A DNA stretch of 42,882 nt from Sphingobacterium cavernae (GCF_008520265.1 NZ_VIQM01000039.1:1-42882), one strand, 5' to 3'. Shown: positions 8,019 to 15,946, numbered from the stretch's first letter. Translations and numbers: made by a program. The notes: generated from the letters alone by a model not told the origin.

Positions 8019-9087
8019 TCAACACCTACTCCGAAAGTACTATTTGACTATCTGCTTTTGCTGGGTTATCATCGTGCTTTTAGAATTGCTAAAGACTAAA
8101 GAAAGTTGGGTAGAACAGTATTATGCACAATTGTTTTATCCAGCTATTTCGTATCTGTACATTATTTTATTTTCATGGGTACCATTTAGCGTGGGTGATG
8201 TTTTTTATGCTGCGATTGCTATTGTATTTACTTACAATATAGTGCTAGTTATTCGAGAACTATTGAGTAAACAATGGTATAACGCTAAACTTAATTTGGT
8301 ACGCATAATATTTATAGTATCAACTGTTTATGTAATATTTACAGTCAATTGGGGATTGAATTATTTCAGACAACCTGTTAATGATAAATTTGGTTTTTCT
8401 GATACAAATATAACACGTGAAGATCACCTAAAAGTATTGGATAAATACATTACGATAGCAAATGAACTTCGTGAAAAAGTGGATGTAAATAGCAACTCCA
8501 AAAATGGTGTTAAAGGTGATTTGACAGAAATTGTACTGCAAGACACTTTATTAAATGATTATCTATGTAAAACGCAGGTTCGCGCTAAAGAACCAATTTC
8601 AAGCGAACTGGCATCATATTTTACGGTATCGGGTTACTTCAATCCGTTTACACTAGAAGTGCAGGTCAATCATTTAATACCTAATGCTTCATTTCCCTTT
8701 GTCACCGTCCATGAGTTGACACATCAAATGGGTGTAGGATTCGAAGATGAATGCAATTTTATCGCTTTCTTGACATTAAAAGATAATAGAGATGTCTGGT
8801 ATAAGTATTCGGCATATTATTCTGCTGTAGAGTATTTGTTGCATCCCTTATATGGTAATAAAGAATTATTCGAACAGTACAGAGCTAAATTATCACCAAA
8901 GGTGTTGTCGGATTTCAAAGCTGAACGGGAATTTTGGATGTCCTATAGAGGTTGGATTGATAAAGTTTCAGGTATTTTCTACAATCAATACTTGAAACAC
9001 AACAATCAACCAGAAGGCTTGGAACGCTACAGTATGATGACAACTCTTCTTGTCGCTTGGGAAAAACAACAAGAAAAGTTGCCTTAA
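8002..9087 (+). CDS. DUF3810 membrane protein with HExxH motif
   Basis: A 361-residue protein. Three hydrophobic segments occupy roughly residues 10-27, 45-80 and 92-115, followed by a large soluble domain. That domain carries HELTHQMG with a downstream acidic stretch (FEDECNF), the arrangement of a gluzincin-type zinc site. DUF3810 is a Bacteroidota family without a proven activity; an integral-membrane metalloprotease is an inference from the motif. The ATG at 8002 was chosen because it begins a natural short cytoplasmic leader (MKHRASQHLLRKYY) before the first membrane helix. The frame upstream lies inside ndpA. The stop comes 4 bases before the convergent FMN reductase, with no terminator between. 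Confidence 0.82.
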   Translation: MKHRASQHLLRKYYLTICFCWVIIVLLELLKTKESWVEQYYAQLFYPAISYLYIILFSWVPFSVGDVFYAAIAIVFTYNIVLVIRELLSKQWYNAKLNLVRIIFIVSTVYVIFTVNWGLNYFRQPVNDKFGFSDTNITREDHLKVLDKYITIANELREKVDVNSNSKNGVKGDLTEIVLQDTLLNDYLCKTQVRAKEPISSELASYFTVSGYFNPFTLEVQVNHLIPNASFPFVTVHELTHQMGVGFEDECNFIAFLTLKDNRDVWYKYSAYYSAVEYLLHPLYGNKELFEQYRAKLSPKVLSDFKAEREFWMSYRGWIDKVSGIFYNQYLKHNNQPEGLERYSMMTTLLVAWEKQQEKLP

Positions 9088-9091
9088 CTAT

Positions 9092-9640
9092 CTAAAACTT
9101 TTCCATCCATCCTTCAAAAGCTTTGATGAATTTTTTGCTTAAGTCAGTGGTAGTGTCAGATTTTATTGTACCATCCTCATCAAGAAGTTCGCTGACATTC
9201 CCGATGTACATTTCGGGTTGCTGCAAAGTCGGCATATTCAGAAAGGTAAGACATTGCCGTAGATGATGATTCGCGCCGAAAGCACTAATTGCGCCTGGAG
9301 AAACAGATACAATTGCTGCAGGCTTCCCATCCCATTTACTTTTCCCATAAGGTCGTGAACCTACATCTAATGCATTTTTCAACACCGCAGGAATTGATCT
9401 ATTGTATTCGGGTGTGAAAAATAAAAATGCATCTAAGGACGATAGTTTGTCTCGGAATGAGCTGTATTCCTTTGGCGGTTTATCTTGATCTATATCTTCA
9501 TTGTAGAGTGGTAAATCACCAATAGCTAGAAATTCATAGCTGTACTTTTTATCCAATAGATTGACCAAATTATTCGCAATTTTTCTGTTGAAAGAATCTT
9601 TGCGTAAGCTTCCTACTAGTATTCCAATGCTTTTACTCAT
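9092..9640 (-). CDS. NADPH-dependent FMN reductase family protein
   Basis: Flavodoxin-fold reductase of 182 residues. GSLRKDSFNRKIA near the N-terminus is the FMN phosphate loop, and FTPEYNRSIPAVLKNALD is the signature found in azoreductase/chromate-reductase-like enzymes of this family. It probably transfers electrons from NAD(P)H to quinones or other acceptors; the natural acceptor is unknown. The ATG at 9640 is preferred over 9688, because MSKSIGILVGS begins directly at the first beta strand and the extra 16 residues have no family counterpart. It ends tail to tail with the DUF3810 gene. Confidence 0.9.
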   Translation of the reverse strand: MSKSIGILVGSLRKDSFNRKIANNLVNLLDKKYSYEFLAIGDLPLYNEDIDQDKPPKEYSSFRDKLSSLDAFLFFTPEYNRSIPAVLKNALDVGSRPYGKSKWDGKPAAIVSVSPGAISAFGANHHLRQCLTFLNMPTLQQPEMYIGNVSELLDEDGTIKSDTTTDLSKKFIKAFEGWMEKF

Positions 9641-9711
9641 AATGCTATTTGCTTTGATTACACTAGGTATAACAGCTGAAATAGACAATAAGTTTAAAAT
9701 GATTTAAAAGC

Positions 9712-9728
9712 GAGAGGAGAGGCCTCTC
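9712..9728 (-). terminator. Probable terminator of the Nudix gene
   Basis: GAGAGG (9712-9717) pairs with CCTCTC (9723-9728) over a 5-base loop. On the minus strand the hairpin is followed by GCTTTT. It lies 19 bases after the Nudix stop. Confidence 0.6.
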
Positions 9729-9746
9729 ACTTTCATTGTGATGTTA

Positions 9747-10325
9747 TTATATTTTTTCGAGAATATCCAAGATCAAAGGATAGGTATTCTCACGTACTTT
9801 TTTCAAATCTTTTTTATTCAACCACACAGCTTCTGTGATATCTTCTTCGGTTTGAGGAATGAGCTCAGGCACCTTATTTACGCCCATATCGTACCATTTC
9901 GTTTGTTTTAGCACAAATTTGCCGCGCATGATGTAGGTATGGTAGGTAGTTTGAATCTTTTCGCCAAGATAATCCACCTTAATTCCGCATTCTTCTTCTA
10001 CTTCACGTACTGCAGCCTCACGCATTTTTTCCCCTTCATCAACCTTACCTTTTGGTAAATCCCATTTTCCTAGTCGATGAATAAACAAATAATCACCTTC
10101 ACCATTACGTACAACGCCTCCAGCAGCATAAATAATTTTCAAGTCTGAAATGATTTTTTTGAAGATAGAATTAATCTCTGGGTGTACAAACAAATAGGTA
10201 ATTTGCTGGTTTTTAGTAGACGTGTTGAAAAGTTTTTCAAGTTCAATTTCTTGTAATCCAATACTTTGAACATTCTTTTCGATTTTAGGAGCAAAATCTG
10301 CTAAAATAAGCAGGCTTTGGTTCAT
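9747..10325 (-). CDS. Nudix hydrolase
   Basis: A 192-residue protein with a complete Nudix box: GKVDEGEKMREAAVREVEEE, then CGI. It fits GX5EX7REUXEEXGU, so metal-dependent pyrophosphohydrolase activity is expected; the nucleotide substrate cannot be read from sequence. A long N-terminal extension (about 65 residues) precedes the domain. The start at 10325 (MNQSLLILAD) is chosen over 10349, since the longer version would overlap the pyrE start codon head to head. It lies divergent from pyrE with only 22 bases between starts, so the promoters must lie within the opposing genes or be very compact. Confidence 0.88.
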   Translation of the reverse strand: MNQSLLILADFAPKIEKNVQSIGLQEIELEKLFNTSTKNQQITYLFVHPEINSIFKKIISDLKIIYAAGGVVRNGEGDYLFIHRLGKWDLPKGKVDEGEKMREAAVREVEEECGIKVDYLGEKIQTTYHTYIMRGKFVLKQTKWYDMGVNKVPELIPQTEEDITEAVWLNKKDLKKVRENTYPLILDILEKI

Positions 10326-10335
10326 ATAAATTTTA

Positions 10336-10343
10336 TAAATTTG
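10336..10343 (+). promoter_or_regulatory. Candidate -7 element of pyrE
   Basis: TAAATTTG fits TAnnTTTG. It sits 4 bases before the pyrE ATG, so if used the transcript would be almost leaderless. A TTTG at 10316-10319 is only 16 bases upstream, shorter than usual. Confidence 0.35.
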
Positions 10344-10347
10344 TGCC

Positions 10348-10995
10348 ATGAATAATTTAAATGAGGTTGAACAAAAAGTTGCTGAATCCTTATTGCAAAT
10401 TAAAGCAATAAAATTACAACCTAAAAGTCCTTTTACATGGGCTTCTGGTTGGAAGTCTCCAATTTATTGTGATAATCGTATCACACTGTCACATCCCGCT
10501 ATCCGTACGTACATTCGTCAAAGGTTGGCACAGCTGATTCAAGAAGAGTTTGGATCTGTGGAAATGGTTTCTGGTGTAGCTACAGCAGGCATTCCTCAAG
10601 GTGTACTAGTAGCACAAGATTTAGGCTTACCATTTACTTATGTACGCAGTAGTGCAAAAGATCATGGGCGTCAAAATTTAATTGAGGGTGAAGTAGTAGA
10701 AGGACAACGCGTTGTTGTTGTAGAAGATTTAGTCTCTACAGGCAAAAGCTCATTACAAGCGGTACAAGCTTTGCGTGAAGCAGGTTGTAATGTCGTAGGA
10801 CTGGTTTCTATTTTTACATACGGATTGGATGAAGCGACTAAGAATTTTGCTGATGCAAAATGTCCAATATTCAGTTTATGTAATTATGATGCACTTATCC
10901 AAGTTGCAGTACAAAAAAGTTATGTATTGGATTCTGACGTAGAGTTTTTACAATCTTGGAGAAAAGATCCAGCAAACTGGTCTCCAGCACAATAA
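10348..10995 (+). CDS. pyrE: Orotate phosphoribosyltransferase
   Basis: Catalyses orotate plus PRPP to OMP in pyrimidine synthesis. Length 215, normal for the family. VVVVEDLVSTGKSS is the PRPP-binding loop, and FTWASGWKSPIYCDNR at about 29-44 and YVRSSAKDHGRQN (flexible catalytic loop with Lys and His) are standard. Cytosolic dimer in characterised members. It is followed after 14 bases by an SRPBCC protein gene, which is probably co-transcribed. The head-to-head Nudix arrangement leaves almost no 5' untranslated region. Confidence 0.96.
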   Translation: MNNLNEVEQKVAESLLQIKAIKLQPKSPFTWASGWKSPIYCDNRITLSHPAIRTYIRQRLAQLIQEEFGSVEMVSGVATAGIPQGVLVAQDLGLPFTYVRSSAKDHGRQNLIEGEVVEGQRVVVVEDLVSTGKSSLQAVQALREAGCNVVGLVSIFTYGLDEATKNFADAKCPIFSLCNYDALIQVAVQKSYVLDSDVEFLQSWRKDPANWSPAQ

Positions 10996-11009
10996 AACAC
11001 ATACTAACT

Positions 11010-11408
11010 ATGACTGTTATTCAAAACAATGTTGCGATTAATAAGCCTATTAATGAGGTTTATAATTTTTTAAATGATTTAAATAATCATGAGCAATTGA
11101 TGCCTGAAAATATCTACAATTGGTCTTCGACAGCTGATGAGGCTCGTTTTACGATTAAAAACATGGCAAAATTGGCTTTGAAAATTAGCCAACGTGTGGA
11201 GAATAAAGAAATAATTTGTGTTCCCTCAGAAGAAGCTCCATTTGAATTGAAATTAGTGTGGAAGGTGGAAGAGATTTCTGCTACAGAAACGAGTGCAACT
11301 TTCATTATTGAAGCACAATTAAACATGATGATGAAAATGATGGCTTCAGGTCCTTTACAAAAATTAGTGGATCATCAAGTAGGCAAATTGAAAGAAATAT
11401 TAGGATAA
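11010..11408 (+). CDS. SRPBCC/START-like family protein
   Basis: A small 132-residue protein with the helix-grip pattern of polyketide cyclase/START-like proteins. The N-terminus NNVAINKPINEVYNFLNDLN is the first strand and helix. Alternating strands follow, and a C-terminal long amphipathic helix spans about 105-132 (MMMKMMASGPLQKLVDHQVG). Ligand unknown. The ATG at 11010 is favoured because the upstream 18 codons lie inside pyrE. Position right after pyrE suggests shared transcription, not necessarily a shared pathway. Confidence 0.82.
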   Translation: MTVIQNNVAINKPINEVYNFLNDLNNHEQLMPENIYNWSSTADEARFTIKNMAKLALKISQRVENKEIICVPSEEAPFELKLVWKVEEISATETSATFIIEAQLNMMMKMMASGPLQKLVDHQVGKLKEILG

Positions 11409-11433
11409 TTATCATATAATCAATCCCAAAGAT

Positions 11434-11463
11434 AAGAGGTTCAAAATATATTTTGAACCTCTT
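11434..11463. terminator. Bidirectional terminator
   Basis: A perfect 30-bp palindrome with halves 11434-11448 and 11449-11463. It lies between the SRPBCC gene (plus) and the barrel gene (minus), whose stop is 6 bases away. AAGAGG/CCTCTT bases form the bottom of the stem, with T-rich sequence on the plus side. Confidence 0.85.
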
Positions 11464-11468
11464 TCTAT

Positions 11469-12377
11469 TTAAAATGTAAATGTAACGTGCGTCAAGAATT
11501 TATTCACGAGTTCTGTTCTACCAGAACTTACGAATTGGCTTAGCGGAGTCTGATAAGAAAAACCTATTGCAATGTTATTAATTGTACTCTCTAAACCTAC
11601 ATTGAGGTTGGTATTATAACCACCAGTTTGTTCGATTTTAAAACCCATAGTTTGATCTTTAGCTTGGGTATCGTGCTGGACCCCGACATTTGGACGTAAT
11701 TTAATTTTTTCATTTACCGATGCATTATAGTAAACACTTCCATTTAAGGTCAACTTATTCCCGTATTGATATTCATCGCTATTTCTGGTATTAACCTTAT
11801 AACTTACATTGGTGTTAAGACCAATATTTTTTATGCTAATATCGTAATTCAGCGATCCTGTAAAATCAAAACTTCCAGTTCCTAATTGATAGATATTAGC
11901 AGAATTGGTGCTTATAAACTCATCTTTATTGTATTCACCAGTTGGTAATTTGACTCCTGCACCAAGCCAAAGTGATTGGGTAAATATTTCAGATTTATTC
12001 AATACGTTATAATACCCACTTAGATTGATATCGCCAAGACCCGATTTGCTGAATTGCTGATCTGTTCCATAACTGTATTTTTGGATTTTACTATAAGGTA
12101 GGATAGCCATCACGCGCCAACGAGTACCTAGATTCCAAGCGGACCATAGCTCTGCAGTGTGGTATTTTTCCTTATTTGTCAATGCTGTTTCATTTCCTGA
12201 AACGTCTAATTGTGTGTATACCTGATTGAAGTGATAGCGCACACCAACGAATCGCTTATTGAAATTGGGCAATAAGCCGGTGTAATTACTTCCCAAACCA
12301 CCGCCACAAATATCGCACGCTACAGCAGATAATGTGCTCAATATACCCAATAATGCAAAAATTATATTTTTTCTCAT
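11469..12377 (-). CDS. Outer-membrane barrel protein of the MbnP/MbnH-type cassette
   Basis: A 302-residue predicted outer-membrane beta-barrel. It has a signal peptide to about residue 20, then a mature start CDICGGGLGSNY with a CxxC (Cys21, Cys24). Alternating amphipathic strands follow, ending in THVTFTF, a classical C-terminal barrel strand ending in Phe. The conserved-looking CDICGG next to MbnP- and MbnH-like genes suggests a metal-binding or redox-active pair at the mature N-terminus; this is inference. Cys21 could instead be a lipid anchor, though the lipobox is poor. Its ATG overlaps the stop of the di-heme peroxidase gene (4 bases), so it is the last gene of that operon. It may move copper or a ligand across the outer membrane. 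Confidence 0.75.
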   Translation of the reverse strand: MRKNIIFALLGILSTLSAVACDICGGGLGSNYTGLLPNFNKRFVGVRYHFNQVYTQLDVSGNETALTNKEKYHTAELWSAWNLGTRWRVMAILPYSKIQKYSYGTDQQFSKSGLGDINLSGYYNVLNKSEIFTQSLWLGAGVKLPTGEYNKDEFISTNSANIYQLGTGSFDFTGSLNYDISIKNIGLNTNVSYKVNTRNSDEYQYGNKLTLNGSVYYNASVNEKIKLRPNVGVQHDTQAKDQTMGFKIEQTGGYNTNLNVGLESTINNIAIGFSYQTPLSQFVSSGRTELVNKFLTHVTFTF

Positions 12378-13405
12378 GGTTGATTAAAAGCTTTGTTGTT
12401 TACAAATGATTCGTCATTTAATGTATTCAGAAAGGCCAATAGGTCTTGCATTTCATTTGCACGCAATGGAATTCCTTTGTTTTGTTTTAGAAGAGGATCT
12501 AAATTGTCCGTATGCACGACCTCTTTTGCATAATGATTTAATACTCCTTCAAGCGTGATGATGCTCCCATCGTGCATATAAGGAGCTGTATATTGCAAAT
12601 TACGTAGGGTCGGAACTTTGAATTTAAGTTTATCTTCTTCACGTGAAGTGATATCATAGCGCCCTAAATCTTTTGCTGGATTAATCCCAAGGCCATTGTC
12701 ACGAAAACTATGATCCGTAAATAAAGGTTCTTGATGGCAAGTGTTACATTTGGATTGAAATATCTGATAGCCGCTTGCTTCTTCAGTTGTAAAGGTAGCT
12801 TCGTTTCTTTTTACTTTATCATACTTTGAATTGTCTGAAACAAGCATCACCATAAAATGTGAAAGGGCTTTGAACACCTGTGTTGAGGTTATATTTTCGC
12901 TACCGAAAGCCTGCTTAAATAACATAGGATATTGTGCATGCGCCTGCAATTTTTTCACAACGTTTTCCATATTTTCATCCATCTCAATAGGATTATGAAT
13001 AGGCACCATGGGTGTCAGATCTAATTGCTGTACACCACCATCCCAAAAAAAAGATGTTGACCAAGCCAAATTTATGAGCGCACTAGAATTTCGAATTCCG
13101 AGCTGATCATCAATACCGTGACTCACATCATGACCATGATGAGTAAAAGCATTTTGGCTGATATGACAGCTCGCACACGAAATTGTATTATCTCTTGAAA
13201 GTATTCCATCGTGAAATAATTTTCTACCTAAATCAAAGGTCTCTTGAGATAACGGTGTAATAGCAAAACTGTATGTAGGTTCTGGAAAATGCCCCGGCTT
13301 AGTAAAGCCTGCGAATTCGATCAGATTAAAATCCTCTGCTTTTTTGCAGGCCCAAACAGCCATTAACAGTACGAGCAATACCAAAAGCTGTTGCTTACTT
13401 TTCAT
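12374..13405 (-). CDS. Di-heme cytochrome c peroxidase, MbnH/MauG-like, lipoprotein
   Basis: A 343-residue protein with two c-type heme sites, CASCH (Cys77-His81) and CNTCH (Cys220-His224), in the layout of the bacterial cytochrome c peroxidase/MauG superfamily. LRNLQYTAPYMHDGSI near 265-280 and WDGGVQQLDLTPM are superfamily features. The N-terminus ends in WACKK, so Cys20 is probably lipidated. In methanotrophs the MbnH member oxidises a Trp of its partner MbnP to kynurenine. Direct adjacency to an MbnP-like gene, overlapping it by 11 bases, makes that role more likely here than H2O2 detoxification. That conclusion is inference from context. Acts in the periplasm. Confidence 0.87.
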   Translation of the reverse strand: MKSKQQLLVLLVLLMAVWACKKAEDFNLIEFAGFTKPGHFPEPTYSFAITPLSQETFDLGRKLFHDGILSRDNTISCASCHISQNAFTHHGHDVSHGIDDQLGIRNSSALINLAWSTSFFWDGGVQQLDLTPMVPIHNPIEMDENMENVVKKLQAHAQYPMLFKQAFGSENITSTQVFKALSHFMVMLVSDNSKYDKVKRNEATFTTEEASGYQIFQSKCNTCHQEPLFTDHSFRDNGLGINPAKDLGRYDITSREEDKLKFKVPTLRNLQYTAPYMHDGSIITLEGVLNHYAKEVVHTDNLDPLLKQNKGIPLRANEMQDLLAFLNTLNDESFVNNKAFNQP

Positions 13406-14210
13406 GGTTTGCTATTTTCGTAAAGTTGTGGGTATGGTCATGGGTAAACATGGTCGCGTAATTGTCTGCGATTTTAGCATGCGGTCCAGAGGTCATCACG
13501 ATCGGATTGGTCTTGATTGAGATCGTGTTTGGTCCGTCAAAGATTTTACCGATATCCACCATCAAATGTATATCGGATGAAAGATTTTCTTGGACTTGGC
13601 TCTTACCAGCTTTTGTAAGATCAAGTTTTATTATTCTGTTATTATTTACCGTAGGTGTGCTGTAACCACCAAAAAGTCCAATATGATATTTAAAACTATT
13701 GTTAGGATTAGCCGCCTGAGCGGAATTACCTTCTAATTGGAAGTGGATATACCCAGAATTCCAAGACCAATACATACCATATTTTCCAACATCCAACACG
13801 CCAGTACGTTCTTCTGCTGGTAACGTATTCGTAAGACTATCTACACCAAGATTAAACTCTAAAGTTTTGTATTCCCCCTGAGGAATTGTTAAAATTGGTT
13901 TTTGAGAATTTGCGTCACTTGCATCTATAAGAAAGAATGATTCTTTTTTGGGAATTGTGATGACCTCACCATTCACTTTTGTGAATTTAATATTACTCAC
14001 ATAATATTTAAGCGAGGTAATATTAAACGTTTCGTTGCTAGCATTCGAATACATATAATTATTCAAAACCAACTTCTTGCTGCCTACGATATGATCAAAT
14101 TTTATTTTAACTAACCCTGACTTTGTTTCGTCAATTTTAATTTCTTCGTTTTTGGTACAGCCACTCAACAGACCCGCGATGCACACGAATCCCAATAATA
14201 TTTTTTTCAT
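13395..14210 (-). CDS. MbnP-like copper-binding lipoprotein
   Basis: A 271-residue lipoprotein (GLLSGC, lipidated Cys18). Features typical of the MbnP family are KIKFDHIVG early, FNITSLKYYVSNIKF, and YGMYWSWNSGYIHFQLEG in the middle. In the characterised family a Trp converted to kynurenine, with His ligands, binds Cu(I). Candidate residues here are Trp148 and Trp150. The C-terminus is His-rich (FTHDHTHNFTKIANHE). It is followed by the di-heme enzyme gene with an 11-base overlap. No methanobactin gene is visible in the window, so the protein would bind free copper or another ligand. Family call good; copper binding is by family. Confidence 0.83.
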   Translation of the reverse strand: MKKILLGFVCIAGLLSGCTKNEEIKIDETKSGLVKIKFDHIVGSKKLVLNNYMYSNASNETFNITSLKYYVSNIKFTKVNGEVITIPKKESFFLIDASDANSQKPILTIPQGEYKTLEFNLGVDSLTNTLPAEERTGVLDVGKYGMYWSWNSGYIHFQLEGNSAQAANPNNSFKYHIGLFGGYSTPTVNNNRIIKLDLTKAGKSQVQENLSSDIHLMVDIGKIFDGPNTISIKTNPIVMTSGPHAKIADNYATMFTHDHTHNFTKIANHEK

Positions 14211-14305
14211 GAAAATGATAAATTAAGATTAATAACATACAATCCATATAAATCCACCTCTGTGAATTCATATTAATTGAAAATAGAATACGACAATTGA
14301 TGCTA

Positions 14306-14677
14306 TTAACCGATGAGTGGGGGACGATCCAATGTGTAAATAAAATCTCTAGGATTTAAATTTGAAGTGAATAGACCATATACCTTTTTAAGTATTGGAG
14401 TTGACAAGTATATGTCAGATGAAAACAAGTTAAGATTTACAGCTAGACTTTCTTGAAAATTGACCTTAAAGTTTTGTTGTTCGTTTTCTTGTTGGTTTTT
14501 CAATTTCTTCATCAGAAAACATTTACCTTGACACGTATTATTTTCCATATTACGCTGAACACACAAGTACTTTTCAATATAATTCTGATTATAATAAAAA
14601 GATGTGCATATCACTAATGTCATGTTGCATTGCAACAACATGATGGGTATTAGGATATATACCAGCCAGGTTTTCAT
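14306..14677 (-). CDS. Small membrane-anchored Cys-motif protein
   Basis: A 123-residue protein with one N-terminal hydrophobic segment (about 4-26) followed by YYNQNYIEKYLCVQR and CQGKCFLMKKLKN. Three cysteines (39, 49 and 53) form a C-x9-C-x3-C pattern. I recall similar short proteins with a C..NGKC.LMKKL motif in Bacteroidota, often near metal-uptake receptors, but have no named family for it. It sits 95 bases upstream of the MbnP-like gene in the same direction, so it is probably the first gene of the copper cassette. The start at 14677 is chosen because the membrane segment begins there and a TAnnTTTG box lies just upstream; the ATG at 14686 is possible. Confidence 0.72.
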   Translation of the reverse strand: MKTWLVYILIPIMLLQCNMTLVICTSFYYNQNYIEKYLCVQRNMENNTCQGKCFLMKKLKNQQENEQQNFKVNFQESLAVNLNLFSSDIYLSTPILKKVYGLFTSNLNPRDFIYTLDRPPLIG

Positions 14678-14683
14678 TGCTCG

Positions 14684-14691
14684 CAAATCTA
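14684..14691 (-). promoter_or_regulatory. Candidate -7 element of the copper cassette
   Basis: On the minus strand TAGATTTG fits TAnnTTTG. It ends 6 bases before the ATG at 14677, implying a very short or absent leader. No good -33 TTG was found at normal spacing, so this is moderate evidence only. Confidence 0.35.
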
Positions 14692-14744
14692 CAATATCCT
14701 ATCAAGAAATAAAATTTATTTAATAAAATTAATGAAGTTATTTA

Positions 14745-14776
14745 TTTGGATTAAATCTTAATAAGGATTATATTTG
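14745..14776 (+). promoter_or_regulatory. Bacteroidota-type promoter
   Basis: TTTG (14745-14748), a 20-base spacer and TATATTTG (14769-14776) match the TTTG-N19-TAnnTTTG consensus closely. Predicted start is about 14780, giving a leader of about 29 bases that contains AAGGAAAA before the ATG at 14809. Confidence 0.7.
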
Positions 14777-14808
14777 TAGCATCAAAAAAAAAGGAAAATT
14801 AGTAAACG

Positions 14809-15171
14809 ATGATTTGTCCATTAGCTAACGTAGAAGAAGTTTTTAAGACAGGATTTGGAGCAGTTTATCAATGTAGCAGAAAAAACTGTTATTGGTTGGA
14901 GTTTCAAGATACCACGACTTCATTTAGCGTAAGTGATTTCTTTTTATTTAAAAAACGCATTGACAGCATCGATATTGAAAAAATGTTATGTGATTCCTCC
15001 AGAACATCAGATTTTGAAATTGTTATGCCATTCCGTACCGAACGTTGTTTTATACTATCTGTTGAAGACATTTTAAATCTGCGCGAAATTTTGGATGGTT
15101 CTAAATTTATGATTGAACTTAACTGCCAAATAAAGACAATATTACGTCGCGGAGCAGTTTTTGCATTCTAG
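14809..15171 (+). CDS. Small cysteine-containing protein, tentatively DUF6686-like
   Basis: A 120-residue protein with no signal peptide or membrane segment. The N-terminal third has Cys residues (MICPLANVEE, YQCSRKNCYWLEF) followed by a hydrophobic stretch, as in small Bacteroidota proteins I associate with DUF6686; the family assignment is a recollection, not a search result. No enzyme motif is visible. It has its own strong-looking promoter and lies upstream of ferritin in the same direction, 184 bases apart. The cysteine spacing C-x4-C might bind a metal. That would fit an iron context but is only a guess. Confidence 0.6.
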   Translation: MICPLANVEEVFKTGFGAVYQCSRKNCYWLEFQDTTTSFSVSDFFLFKKRIDSIDIEKMLCDSSRTSDFEIVMPFRTERCFILSVEDILNLREILDGSKFMIELNCQIKTILRRGAVFAF

Positions 15172-15270
15172 ATTTTAATTATACTGATTCCAAACAACTT
15201 ACATCTTAAGAGTCTAATTTAGACTGAATTCGTATAACACTTTTTTTATACAATTCACATCTCTTCATCC

Positions 15271-15278
15271 TATCTTTG
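15271..15278 (+). promoter_or_regulatory. Candidate -7 element of ferritin
   Basis: TATCTTTG fits TAnnTTTG and lies 78 bases upstream of the ferritin ATG. No clear -33 TTG is seen at the expected spacing. The leader would be about 75 bases. No Fur-box-like palindrome was recognised by eye. Confidence 0.4.
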
Positions 15279-15355
15279 TATTAGTAAATGAGTGGTACAA
15301 CTATTGCTACTTATAATTGTTAATACAGAAATTGTAACTATTAAACTTTACATAT

Positions 15356-15883
15356 ATGAAAGATTTATTGAAATTAAAATCATCTTTGTCTGAGGAGATC
15401 GAAAATATATTAAACGCCCAAATCAAAGTCGAAGCACATTCATCTGCTATTTATTTAGCAATGTCAGCATGGTGTGGGGATCAAGGTTTGGACAATGCTG
15501 CTAAATTTTTTGCAAAACAATCTGATGAGGAACGTGAGCATATGTTAAAATTATTCAATTACGTAAGCAGCCGTGGTGGTAAAGCTATTTCTCCAGAAGT
15601 AACAAATATTCCTAATGATTTTGAATCTTTCCGTGGTGTATTTGAACAAGCATTAGAACAAGAAATGTTTGTTACGGAGCAATTTAATAACATTGCGGAC
15701 AAATGTGCTAAGTCTAAAGACTATGTGACTTTCAACTTTTTAGGTTGGTTCTTATCAGAGCAAGTAGAAGAAGAATTCGTATGTCGTAGAATTTTAGAAT
15801 TGTTTGATGTAATTGGAGAAGAGGGTACAGGCCGTTGGGAAATCGACAGACATTTGGTAAAAGTTTGTTTTGATGGTGAATAA
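15356..15883 (+). CDS. Ferritin (iron-storage, non-heme)
   Basis: A 175-residue bacterial ferritin of the FtnA type. Ferroxidase residues are in place: Glu26, Glu59, His62, Glu103 and Gln135, with Glu138 as the third-site residue. The four-helix pattern, from AQIKVEAHSSAIYLA through SEQVEEEF, is complete. It oxidises Fe(II) and stores Fe(III) in a 24-mer cavity, by family. The start follows an A-rich leader and matches the first helix. It ends with a strong terminator, so it is a single-gene unit, although the small Cys protein lies upstream. Confidence 0.95.
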   Translation: MKDLLKLKSSLSEEIENILNAQIKVEAHSSAIYLAMSAWCGDQGLDNAAKFFAKQSDEEREHMLKLFNYVSSRGGKAISPEVTNIPNDFESFRGVFEQALEQEMFVTEQFNNIADKCAKSKDYVTFNFLGWFLSEQVEEEFVCRRILELFDVIGEEGTGRWEIDRHLVKVCFDGE

Positions 15884-15909
15884 TTAATTACCCCAAAGTT
15901 AAAATACGA

Positions 15910-15946
15910 AAGGAAGATATTGATAAACAATATCTTCCTTTTTTTT
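15910..15946 (+). terminator. Terminator of ferritin
   Basis: AAGGAAGATATTG (15910-15922) pairs with CAATATCTTCCTT (15928-15940) over a 5-base loop, followed by a T-run to 15946. A textbook intrinsic terminator, 27 bases after the stop. Confidence 0.93.
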
